Shown here: positions 30,645 to 39,195 of the stretch, piece by piece | Position numbering within the stretch: the stretch's first letter is position 1 | How the letters are laid out: every line of letters starts with the position of its first letter | Source: Saccharomycopsis crataegensis | Lineage: Eukaryota > Ascomycota > Saccharomycetes > Ascoideales > Saccharomycopsidaceae | NCBI RefSeq assembly: GCF_037102585.1 | Contig: NW_027043828.1 | Span: 248,001-312,000, forward strand | DNA length: 64,000 bases | Reading direction: 5' to 3' | Translations under genes and position numbers: made by a program | Notes under the pieces: generated by a model | What the model saw: the letters and a program-made list of their open reading frames with translations, nothing else | The model's database searches: none | Told to the model about the DNA's origin: nothing

Positions 30645-30896
30645 CTAGACAACAATTGCCGCTTCATTGGCAGACTGGTCGATATTCTGAGAGTATTCTT
30701 CCAAATCGTCCTGGTCAAAGATCACTTGGACCATGAGCGAACAAGTAGGACATACCGCAATATCTTCGCCATCCTGGAGATCGTCCAAGAGGATTTGGAA
30801 TTTGTCGCCACAAGGACAGGGGTACAGGAAGAGTTGGGTATCCGGGTCGAAAGTGAAGTCTTCGATTTCCACCTGGTCGTAGATAGCCGAGCTCAT
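30645..30896 (-). CDS. DPH3: diphthamide biosynthesis / Elongator-associated zinc protein Dph3 (Kti11)
   Basis: This 83-aa protein starts at an ATG at 30896 and is a CSL-type zinc finger protein of normal length. The four zinc cysteines are in YPCPCGDKF and VCPTCSLMV. It donates electrons to the Dph1-Dph2 radical enzyme that starts diphthamide synthesis on eEF2, and it also supports Elongator-dependent wobble-uridine modification of tRNA. IEDFTFDPDTQ and VIFDQDDLEEY match the family around the finger. No intron is needed. Confidence 0.96.
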   Translation of the reverse strand: MSSAIYDQVEIEDFTFDPDTQLFLYPCPCGDKFQILLDDLQDGEDIAVCPTCSLMVQVIFDQDDLEEYSQNIDQSANEAAIVV

Positions 30897-31275
30897 TATG
30901 ATTATTGTTGTGTGGTGATATTAGATTGGGGTGTTAACAAATGAAGAGGACAATGTACAATGAACAATGGATTGAGAAAACAATAATAAGAAAGAAGAAG
31001 ATGATAATCAGAATCAAAATGAAAATTTCTCTGCTTTTGATTTGAAAGAAAAAAAAAAAAAAAATCAAAATTTCTTTTTTTTTTCTCGATGCCCATTGCA
31101 GGCAGCGTAACTAACCATGCCGGGCGGGGTGGGTAGAGGACAAGAAGACGGCTGTTACCAGAGACAGAGACAGAGACAGAGAGAGAGAGAGAGAAAAAAA
31201 AAATTTACATGGGGGTAGATATCAGAGACAGAATTTCAGATAAAACAAGAAGTATATTAGCTATTATAACATATT
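30897..31275. other. intergenic, purine-rich tracts, DPH3 upstream
   Basis: This contains A/T homopolymers (31050-31064, 31076-31084) and a GAGACA/GA run at 31160-31194. The second exon of the putative noncoding transcript on the minus strand begins at 31275 and ends somewhere here. Confidence 0.45.
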
Positions 31276-31575
31276 CTAGACAATTGTTAGTGGCAATTCC
31301 CAAAGGAAATACAATAAATACAAAACACTTGTCAACATTTCTTTGCAGTAGTAATAATAGTAGTATTGTGTTTTAAATCAGAAAAGGCAAATGTTTGTCC
31401 GCCGAGTTACTTCCAAAAGGAAGTCACTTTTCGGTACAGGTCTGTGAGTTGATCATCATAAGATGGCAAAAGAATGTGATTGTAGTGTTGATCAGTGTGG
31501 TGATAGACTTACCTTATTTGTTTGATTGTTTGTTGATGTAAAAAATAAGAACAAGAATGAGAAAAAGAAGAGGTG
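31276..31575 (-). ncRNA. putative spliced noncoding transcript (snoRNA host)
   Basis: On the minus strand a TATA element GTATAAAAAG (31611-31620) is followed by a pyrimidine-rich leader without ATG, then a consensus donor AAG|GTAAGT (intron starts at 31512). A branch motif ACTAAC (31291-31286) is followed by the acceptor TTGTCTAG ending at 31276. The intron is thus 237 bases. Neither exon encodes a protein of any length, and a C/D-box snoRNA-like segment lies inside the intron. Exon 1 probably begins near 31575, and the 3' end of exon 2 is unknown. Intron-encoded snoRNAs in protein or noncoding hosts are known in yeasts. The promoter carries CCCTAA and CACGTG, sites linked to snoRNA and ribosomal genes. 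Confidence 0.5.
31372..31465 (-). ncRNA. candidate C/D-box snoRNA inside the intron
   Basis: Reading the minus strand, a perfect C box ATGATGA (31459-31453) is followed 71 bases later by a D box CTGA (31381-31378), a normal C/D snoRNA size. Between them lies a strong small hairpin (CTTCC, TTTT, GGAAG; about 31409-31423). The flanks do not form a long terminal stem, and I cannot identify the rRNA target of the segment before the D box (GGACAAACATTTGCC) from memory. It sits roughly 50 bases inside the donor and about 90 bases before the branch site. Confidence 0.4.
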
Positions 31576-31663
31576 AAGCTAAGTGAACAAGGAAAGAACA
31601 AATTCACCAACTTTTTATACTTGAAAAAAAACCCCTCTTCCTCTCGGCGGTTAAACAAAGAAT

Positions 31664-31763
31664 CCCTAAACACCCACACACCAGGTCTGCACATAATAAC
31701 ACCCACACACCAAACAAAAAAGATCCCCAACAAAAAATCGAAGCACACGTGCACGCACACGTG
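31664..31763. promoter_or_regulatory. shared promoter block: CCCTAA, two CACCCACACACC, two CACGTG
   Basis: This block lies between the noncoding transcript (leftward) and ZWF1 (rightward). It holds CCCTAA at 31664-31669 (Tbf1-type), CACCCACACACC at 31671-31682 and again at 31700-31711, and a tandem pair of the 12-bp unit GCACACGTGCAC (31743-31766) carrying CACGTG at 31746 and 31758. Tbf1 sites in snoRNA promoters and Tbf1/Cbf1 pairs in ribosomal promoters are known from yeasts. Which of the two transcription units responds is inferred. Confidence 0.55.
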
Positions 31764-32020
31764 CACCGCCATCGATCTTCACATTATAATTATTAATTAT
31801 TAAGCACCAACAACCACCACCGCCAGCAGCAAAATAGGATTCCGATGATTGAATTTCTGTAGGCAAAAAAAAAAAAAAAAAAATAAAAAAAACTAGCGCG
31901 GACCCCCTCCCCCTTATATATATATTTATTAGCACTTTTGCCATCATTCGATTATCCTTCCCCTTTTTCTTTTATATAATATATCCCTCTTCCTACTAAT
32001 CATCTCTACACATACATACA

Positions 32021-33508
32021 ATGGCTATTGACCACGCGGTTTTTGTCGTCTTTGGCGCTTCTGGTGACCTCGCCAAAAAGAAAACTTTCCCTGCCCTCTT
32101 TGGCCTTTATCGTCAAGATGAACTTCCTAAAACCACCAAGATCTTTGGCTATGCCAGATCCAAATTGACTAACGAAGAATTCCACGATAAGTTCAGATCG
32201 AACTTGAAACTCTTGAATGACTCCCAGCAACCTAAAATCGACCAATTCCTCGGTATCACCGAATATTTCAACGGCTCCTACGACGATCCTGAAGCTTACA
32301 AGAGACTCGAGCTCGCCATCCAACAATTCGAAAAATCCCAGAGCATCGCCACCCCAAACAGAATCTACTACTTGGCCCTTCCTCCATCGGTGTTTGCCAC
32401 GGTCGCCGCTAACCTCAAGAAATACAACCACAATGGTAAAGTCAAATTGATTGTCGAAAAACCATTTGGCCACGATTTACCAAGCGCCAAAGAATTACAA
32501 GCCCAATTGGCGCCCCTTTTCTCCGAAGACGAACTTTTCAGAATCGATCATTATCTCGGAAAAGAATTGGTGAAAAACCTTCTTGTGTTACGTTTCGGTA
32601 ACGAGATTTTCAACGCCAGTTGGAATAAAAACCATATCCAATCGATCCAAATCTCGTTCAAAGAACCGTTCGGTACCGAAGGGCGTGGCGGATACTTTGA
32701 TTCCATCGGGATCATCCGTGATGTTATTCAAAACCATTTACTTCAAGTGTTAACCTTGTTGACCATGGAACGTCCAACCAATTTCAAACCAGAATCGATC
32801 CGTGATGAAAAAGTCAAGGTACTTAAGGCGTTTGCCCCAATCGATCAAAACGATATCCTTGTCGGTCAATACGTTGCTTCCCGCGATGGGTCCAAACCAG
32901 GGTACTTGGATGACTCTACCGTTAACCCTGATTCCAAATGTATCACTTATGCTGCCATTGGTCTCAAGATCGAAAACGAACGTTGGGACGGGGTGCCAAT
33001 TGTTGTCCGTGCTGGTAAAGCCCTTAATGAATCTAAAGTCGAAGTGCGTATTCAATTCAAACAGGTTGCCAAAGGGGTGTTCAACTCAATTCAAAAGAAT
33101 GAATTGGTGCTTCGTATCCAACCAAAGCCAGCGGTGTACCTCAAGCTCAATTCCAAGATCCCTGGGTTATCCAACAAGTTTTCCATCACCGATTTGGATC
33201 TCACTTATGGGTCTCGTTACAATGATTTCTGGATTCCTGAAGCTTACGAATCGCTTATCAGAGACGCTCTCCATGACGAACACTCCAATTTCGTTAGAGA
33301 TGACGAATTGGAACTTTCTTGGGGATTGTTTACTCCGTTGTTGAATTATTTGGAAGGCCCTAATGCCCCAACCCCACTTGGTTACCATTACGGTGATAGA
33401 GGGGTTCCAGGTTTGGAACAATTCTTGGCTAAGCATGGGTATGAGATCCAAGATAGGGATGCTTACCAATGGCCAGTCACTAGACCAGATATCCTTGAAA
33501 AAATTTGA
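32021..33508 (+). CDS. ZWF1: glucose-6-phosphate 1-dehydrogenase
   Basis: This 495-aa protein starts at an ATG at 32021 and catalyses the first step of the oxidative pentose phosphate pathway, giving cytosolic NADPH. The NADP fingerprint GASGDLAKKK is at residues ~12-21, and the active-site motif RIDHYLGKE is near residue 173 with its substrate-binding Lys and His. EKPFGHDL and IQNHLLQVL are further family blocks, and the C-terminus matches the family (PLGYHYGDRGVPG). The length is close to S. cerevisiae Zwf1 (505). Frequent CTC/CTT leucine codons near the start differ from the TTG-rich use in GUA1. Confidence 0.98.
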   Translation: MAIDHAVFVVFGASGDLAKKKTFPALFGLYRQDELPKTTKIFGYARSKLTNEEFHDKFRSNLKLLNDSQQPKIDQFLGITEYFNGSYDDPEAYKRLELAIQQFEKSQSIATPNRIYYLALPPSVFATVAANLKKYNHNGKVKLIVEKPFGHDLPSAKELQAQLAPLFSEDELFRIDHYLGKELVKNLLVLRFGNEIFNASWNKNHIQSIQISFKEPFGTEGRGGYFDSIGIIRDVIQNHLLQVLTLLTMERPTNFKPESIRDEKVKVLKAFAPIDQNDILVGQYVASRDGSKPGYLDDSTVNPDSKCITYAAIGLKIENERWDGVPIVVRAGKALNESKVEVRIQFKQVAKGVFNSIQKNELVLRIQPKPAVYLKLNSKIPGLSNKFSITDLDLTYGSRYNDFWIPEAYESLIRDALHDEHSNFVRDDELELSWGLFTPLLNYLEGPNAPTPLGYHYGDRGVPGLEQFLAKHGYEIQDRDAYQWPVTRPDILEKI

Positions 33509-33861
33509 TTTTATTTATTTATATATATATATATGTATACATATATATTACATGGTCTTCTAGTTTATTCATTGTTATGACATTAATGGGTAAAAAGTTT
33601 GGACGAAATTCTTTTTATTGATTGTTTTTTTTTTTTTTTTGTTTGTCTTTTTTTTTTGTTCATATTTAGTAAATTATCCATTATTCGGGTTGGCGATTAA
33701 ATTCTTTCAAGAATTATTCTGTAATTATTACAATAATGCGCATTATATTACTCTACAATTATTGTTTGATTTTCTGATTATCATATTATTGTATAGTCGT
33801 TATGATATAACCAGTTTGCAATCCAATCATCTTGATATGACTATTGCACAATCATCATGAT

Positions 33862-34110
33862 ATCATTTCCACCTCTCCGAGTGGAAACTCACGACCCGCT
33901 GTTAGTAGTAGTTATCAGGGGGTGCAGGACCTGGTATCGCAGCGCAGCGCCAATTTTTTAATTTTCACCTTTGCAGGACTCCGATATCTTTGCCGACCGC
34001 CGAGAACGCCCGTAAATGAGGATTATGTAAGAAGAGATCTATCTATCTTGCTTGATCTGGCCCACATCGCGAAAACGGTTTGCATGTATGTCAGGATAGG
34101 TGGGGTTTAT
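33862..34110. other. GC-richer patch with a 7-bp hairpin, possible RNA gene
   Basis: The sequence is clearly richer in G+C than its flanks and includes TTTCCAC and GTGGAAA separated by eight bases (33865-33886) and the repeat-like GCAGCGCAGCGCC (about 33939-33951). No open frame fits on either strand. I found no motif of U1, U2, U4, U5, U6, SRP, RNase P or tRNA. It could be an unrecognised structured RNA or only a compositional island. Confidence 0.25.
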
Positions 34111-34395
34111 ATCATGATTGGATGATGGAATTGTAAGAGAGATGGGGACAACTCAATGATTTGTTAAAAGTTTTTTTTTTTTTTTGTTCTGTTTTGCACT
34201 TGATCAGGGCGTCCTTCATGTTATCGTCTGTCTGTCTTTGCATTGATGGAATACATTGTCGAAACTTCAGGAAAATGAAATTGATTCCAAAACCTTGTGT
34301 TTGTCCATTTTCTATTAATAGCAGAGGAAATATTTTCGTTTTGGTGTCACTAAAAAGTCATTATTAATAATAATATGAAGAGAAAATGAAATTAA

Positions 34396-34575
34396 GAGCT
34401 CTAGATTTTCCCTATTAGTAATGATTTTAAAGGGAAAATGAAATTGGAGATTCGAATTTCCTATTAATAGCAATTTAGAGAAGTAGAAGGAATCGAGAGC
34501 TCTAGATTTCTCATTAATAATAATTTTGAGAAGCAACAGAAATCAAGAGCTCTAGATTTCCTATTAATAATAATA
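34396..34575. repeat. four copies of a ~50-bp minisatellite
   Basis: Units begin at about 34396, 34447, 34497 and 34547, an even 50-bp spacing. The consensus begins GAGCTCTAGATTTCC and continues with TATTAATAATAATTTTGAGAAG and AGAAATC. The second copy has changed most (GAGATTCGAATTTCC). Confidence 0.8.
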
Positions 34576-34810
34576 ATAATATCATGAAAAAAAAAAAGAA
34601 CTCAGAGCACCAAAGGCAAGAGTTGATAGGGAACGAGAGGGATATAATTTCTATTTATTGTAACATATACTGTATATCTATTGTAAGATTAAGTATTCAT
34701 TAGATGAATACTTTCTAAAATATCATATAGCATACCACCCTAACCTAGCACTCTACATATTTCAACATCCGATGCCTAGCAATCTATGTAATAATAATGA
34801 TAATAATAAC

Positions 34811-34858
34811 AAGAAGAAGAAGAAGAAGAAGAAGAAGAAGAAGAAGAAGAAGAAGAAG

Positions 34859-34888
<30 letters not shown>
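34811..34888. repeat. AAG/GAA triplet microsatellite, about 26 units
   Basis: An uninterrupted purine-strand (AAG)n run ends at GTAGAAG. Long GAA/TTC tracts can adopt triplex structures. It is noncoding here. Confidence 0.95.
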
Positions 34889-34890
<2 letters not shown>

Positions 34891-35736
34891 GAAGATGAAA
34901 TTTTAATACACTGCATTCCCAGTACTCTGTATAATATATCTGGAAATCTGTATAATCTAATGAATATGAATAATTGACGCCTACTAGTTTGTACGTACTT
35001 AATCTAATTAGCACTCCACATAATCAATCTAACCTGCTTCACTTGATCCCAAAAGTTTGGGTCTGCCTGAGTATGAGTATACAGTTATTTATATTTGGGA
35101 AAATGTAAACTGATGATATCCTGAAAGCTCACCACGGTGACAAAGACACAGTGTGTTTGATATCATGGTACTGTGAAATACCCACAAATAACTGATCATA
35201 TAGACAGGAAAATACCCTCAAAAAATCACCAATAACCGATAATGCAGATAGGAAAATCCCATCATCAATAATTGATAATACAAATGGGGAAAAAAAAAAA
35301 AAAACAGCAACTCTGAAACAATCATCAATGATTAATGTACAGACTATAATGTATATGGAAAAAAAACCAACCACCAATGCCTAATATATATATATATATA
35401 TACTCCTCCCTCCTTATGATGCCTTGAACAATCATCATCAACTAATGTACAACCCATATGATCGATATCTTGAAATACCACCAATAGCTAATATAACACT
35501 TACAAATACCCGGCCGGTGAACCTATATCATTAATCAATAGTAACTGCTATATAGAAAAGATGGTGCACTCATATCAACCTTTCTGATCAACATGAGACT
35601 ACCCTAATATTAAGCACTCACACGTACATTTCAAGCCCCATTTATCATTAATGAAAAACAAATAAATTATTAATATATTAATATAGTACACATATAAAAT
35701 TGAAAATTGAAAAGTAATGAAATATAAACACAATCT

Positions 35737-38358
35737 TCAAGTGACAGTAGTGGAAACCATAGGATTTGCAACAGCAGTCCCCAGGGCAGGCTCATCTCCG
35801 CCTGAATTCTCATTGCTAAGTCCATTGGCAATGGAACTTTCATTATTATTATTATTAGTGGTGGTGTTATTATTCTTGGTGGCGGTGGTGGTGGTAGTGG
35901 TAGCGGCGCTATTATTGTTGATAATGTTATTATTATTATTATTCTTCTCTCCATTTTGTTGAGCTTGACGTTGTTGAAGCCGCTGCTGTTGCATGAGTTG
36001 CCATTTCTTTCTCGTTTGCATCAACATTTGTTGCCGCTGATACTGGGCATCCCTAAAAGAATCATACGCTTTGGATAACAACATTGACCCAAACCGTATC
36101 AGTTGAGTATCGTTGGAAATACAATTGAGTTTCGATGGATCGACCCCAAACGGCGATACTCTCGCCTTCATCAGCTCGGAGAAATCAGAATCAAACCGCC
36201 AGCGAGAGTCATGGCGCAAGTATTCATCGACTTGCGAATCATACACGTCACATCCGTTCTCCAGCTTGATCTTTTCGGCCAATAACACTTCTTGACCAAC
36301 CGTGGTCAGCACTTCTCCATCAGTATCGTTGGATAAAGCAGTCGCCAGGTCATCTTCTAATCCATCAATGAAATCACTCAATTGAAAATCAGATTTCTTA
36401 ATTAACCCCCGTCGATCAACCATCACTCTACCACCCCGACCAATTCTTTTCCGTAATCTAAACCGCACATCCGAAACGTTGGGTTGGAGATCTTTGTCAT
36501 ACGGGCTATAATATTCAAGCTTGATTGGGTCAGTAGGCTGGCGATGTTGATGATGTTGATGATCTTCTTCATTAACGATATCCAACAAACTATGCAATTT
36601 CTCATTATGGATGGGTTTCCCATCGACACCATCAAATAACCCAATGGTTCCATCTTCGTACCGGCCCTTGGAGAAATTGTACCGGGGTTGTTGTCCAAGG
36701 TAATTGGTGGTCCGAACTTCGTATAAACTCGAGACGATCGAACTATATGGTAAATGACTGTATTCTTTAATATCGACATTGGTACCCGATAATTCAAAGA
36801 ATGGATTCAACGAGTCATCGGTAAGATTAATCCAATCGGCATTGTTTTCCAACATTTGCCGCTGCCGGAGCTTTTCATTGACCAATCGCTCGATCGAGTT
36901 ATTCTTATTGGTGAGCACCCTATTAACGGTCTCCAATTCGATATCTGGGATCTTGGACGCTGGTAATTTAACGTAAGGTTGGGCAGTGATATGGGTAGAC
37001 GATTGACGTTTCCGATGGTCATCAATGGCGACGTCTTGGGTCTTGGCAGTAGCTGCAGTATTGTTATTATTGTTGTTGTTGGAGTTGTTGATGTTCGATG
37101 ATGATGTTGAGGACAATGATTTTGACAATTTATTGAGTTTTTCACGTTTATTATCTTCTTCTTTGGGTTGAATCGATGGTGGGGGAACAATAATCTTCTT
37201 CTTTTTATGTTGTACCAAATCTTCTTCTTCACCCTTGATTCCCAATTCACGTTTAAGTGATTTGACTTTACACCGGTCCTCAAACACTTTCTTTTCCAAT
37301 TTTAAAGATTCTTGTCGTTTTAATTCTCGCTGAGATACAAGCGATACCAACATTTTCACACTCTTCAATTCCATATGCAATCTTCGGAGTTTTTCTGCAC
37401 TTTGTAAGTCAGTTTTTCTAGTTTTCCGCTGCTGTCTGAATTCTCTTCTTCTAAAACAAACATAAGGATCATCATCATTATTTTTATCGGCTGGGTCTTC
37501 GAATTTTAACGGGGGTAAGATTGGTTTACCGCCTCGCGAAATCCGACGGTCTTTCCAATAATCATACACCGGTTGGCCAAACTCTTTCAACAATACTTCT
37601 AATGACCGAATAGTTTTCTCCCGAGCCGTCTCGTTTTCGGGATCGAGGACGGTGATAAAACTTTTGACGTGCAATTCTTCCTTTAACGATTTTTTCACCG
37701 CAGCTTTCGAAGTAGGGTTCGGAGATAAAGCATATTCTTTGATCCGGTCAAAGCTCATGATTTCTGTAGGGTCAATGGTGATGAACGGCTGTTTTTCATC
37801 GATGATGGTTTCATAAGTGTCGACAATCAATTCGAATTCGTCTTCCAGTAGTGGTTTGGATTTACTATTATTATTATTATTATTGTGATGATTTTCGTTG
37901 AATTGTTTAAGAAACTCATCATCTTGCTCATCCATACAATAATGGATACCTTCAGTATCCTCGACGGTGGCCGAGGTTTTAAGGTAAGTGTTGGGTAGTT
38001 TATAATGCCCGGTATAATATTGTTTAGCATCCTTCCATAACTTTGACGCATCGGGGGTGGGGATGAAATATTTATTACTATCTGCCTCTTCCTGTAGTTG
38101 TTGTTTTTTCTTTGGCTTATCCAGCTTTTTAGGAGGGTTGGCAACATCACCAATCATTTGACTGGCCATGATCCGCTGCAAATGGACTTCGGTCTCTTCA
38201 TGCTTCTCGACCCCGGTTTCCACGTGCTGGAGCTCCCGCTGCTGGTCCTCTTTTTCGAGATCCGGGACCTCGCTTTGCCGGAGGATCTGGAGGGTTTGTT
38301 TGACGGAGATCTTCCGTTGCCGGAACCGCGCACCGACAGACGAGGGAGGAACCGCCAT
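35737..38358 (-). CDS. EPL1: Enhancer of polycomb-like protein Epl1 (NuA4 / Piccolo NuA4 subunit)
   Basis: This is 873 aa from an ATG at 38358. It scaffolds the Esa1-Yng2-Epl1 core of the NuA4 histone H4/H2A acetyltransferase. The EPcA region is N-terminal: RFRQRKISVKQTLQI (residues 11-25), then ETGVEKHEETEVHLQRI, FIPTPDASKLW and SATVEDTEGIHYCMDEQDDEFL (about residues 50-155). A second conserved part follows (PFITIDPTEIMSFDRIKEYA, VYDYWKDRRISRGGKPILPPLKFE, YVCFRRREFRQQRKTRKTD). The C-terminal third holds RFRLRKRIGRGGRVMVDRRG and a Gln/Asn/Thr-rich tail. The length is close to S. cerevisiae Epl1 (832). Confidence 0.97.
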   Translation of the reverse strand: MAVPPSSVGARFRQRKISVKQTLQILRQSEVPDLEKEDQQRELQHVETGVEKHEETEVHLQRIMASQMIGDVANPPKKLDKPKKKQQLQEEADSNKYFIPTPDASKLWKDAKQYYTGHYKLPNTYLKTSATVEDTEGIHYCMDEQDDEFLKQFNENHHNNNNNNSKSKPLLEDEFELIVDTYETIIDEKQPFITIDPTEIMSFDRIKEYALSPNPTSKAAVKKSLKEELHVKSFITVLDPENETAREKTIRSLEVLLKEFGQPVYDYWKDRRISRGGKPILPPLKFEDPADKNNDDDPYVCFRRREFRQQRKTRKTDLQSAEKLRRLHMELKSVKMLVSLVSQRELKRQESLKLEKKVFEDRCKVKSLKRELGIKGEEEDLVQHKKKKIIVPPPSIQPKEEDNKREKLNKLSKSLSSTSSSNINNSNNNNNNNTAATAKTQDVAIDDHRKRQSSTHITAQPYVKLPASKIPDIELETVNRVLTNKNNSIERLVNEKLRQRQMLENNADWINLTDDSLNPFFELSGTNVDIKEYSHLPYSSIVSSLYEVRTTNYLGQQPRYNFSKGRYEDGTIGLFDGVDGKPIHNEKLHSLLDIVNEEDHQHHQHRQPTDPIKLEYYSPYDKDLQPNVSDVRFRLRKRIGRGGRVMVDRRGLIKKSDFQLSDFIDGLEDDLATALSNDTDGEVLTTVGQEVLLAEKIKLENGCDVYDSQVDEYLRHDSRWRFDSDFSELMKARVSPFGVDPSKLNCISNDTQLIRFGSMLLSKAYDSFRDAQYQRQQMLMQTRKKWQLMQQQRLQQRQAQQNGEKNNNNNNIINNNSAATTTTTTATKNNNTTTNNNNNESSIANGLSNENSGGDEPALGTAVANPMVSTTVT

Positions 38359-39195
38359 GTTCTTTATAATGACATTTATCTAGAGAGCAAAGTGTTGTTT
38401 TTGTTGTTGTTGTTGTTATTATTGGTATTGGCTGTTTTGTGTGGTGTAATAATATATTCAATATTAGTAACAGCGCACACCCAAAAAAAACAAAAAAAAA
38501 ACAAGAAAAACTCAGCGATGTGAAAAAAAACGGGGGGCAAAAAAAACAAAAAATGGGCAGGTGGGTGGCGAACAACAAGCAAGCGATGGGCTATTTTTGT
38601 TCGGCTAACAGTGATCGCAAATATAACTTATTAGATAATACCAATATATATATAAGTGAATATATATATATATATATCTATACTATGTACCGTACTGGCT
38701 GGTTGGTGATGGACGCGCCGTGGTGTTGGTTTAAAATTTTTTTCCCCGTTGATTGTCGTGTTGACGAGAGCAACAACGAGAAAAAACACAACAAAATTCG
38801 TCGATTTTTCCCGCCCGGTTTGCTGCGGATCCCCGCCGGTGGGCACGGGAAACAGGGGTGAGATGACACCCCGGAGGGTGCTTCAACTACCCGGAAATCA
38901 CGTGTATTTTCACACCACGTGCTTGACGACAGATAATGCAACAATATGCATACATCACACAGAGAGAATTTCTGCAAGGGCTTTTAATATGTTGCAGCAT
39001 CCTGATCTGAGGATCAATCACCCCAAGGCATACAAGAATGCCAGGACCCGAGTGGCACTGTTTGAAATGCAATCACCACTACCGTTTTAAGTGTTAATGG
39101 CATTTTTTTTTTTTTTTTTTTTCTTCTTTCTTTCTCATATCAAATGTTTCATCATTCATAAATAATAACTTTTTTTAAATCAGAGGTATCATATA
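38359..39195. promoter_or_regulatory. divergent promoter of EPL1 and RIM9
   Basis: This contains TATATA tracts (38646-38678), a GC-rich block at 38790-38880, and two CACGTG sites near 38898 and 38923. A 113-codon frame at 38749-39090 has no ATG near its start and ends in a protein-like phrase (INHPKAYKNARTRVALFEMQ). I do not believe it is a gene, but a short or old coding piece cannot be excluded. A T run lies at 39104-39122. Confidence 0.45.

Larger units (their letters stand above)
33509..35736. other. 2.2-kb repeat-rich gap between convergent ZWF1 and EPL1
   Basis: No protein gene was found. Contents: T runs (33626-33641, 33647-33657), a comparatively GC-rich patch at 33862-34110, a four-copy 50-bp repeat (34396-34575), an AAG microsatellite (34811-34888), diverged phrases around 35140-35500 (such as ATCATCAATGATTAATGTACA and ATCATCATCAACTAATGTACA) and a TA run (35385-35402). 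It is large for a convergent gap in this gene-dense window. Confidence 0.6.

Noticed and set aside
31671-31711. CACCCACACACC pair read as Rap1 sites
   Set aside because: The match to the Rap1 consensus is partial, and the neighbouring Tbf1/Cbf1-type sites explain the promoter better.
38749-39090. 113-codon plus-strand frame in the EPL1-RIM9 promoter
   Set aside because: No ATG near its start, mixed composition across promoter elements, and no recognisable family, despite a protein-like end.
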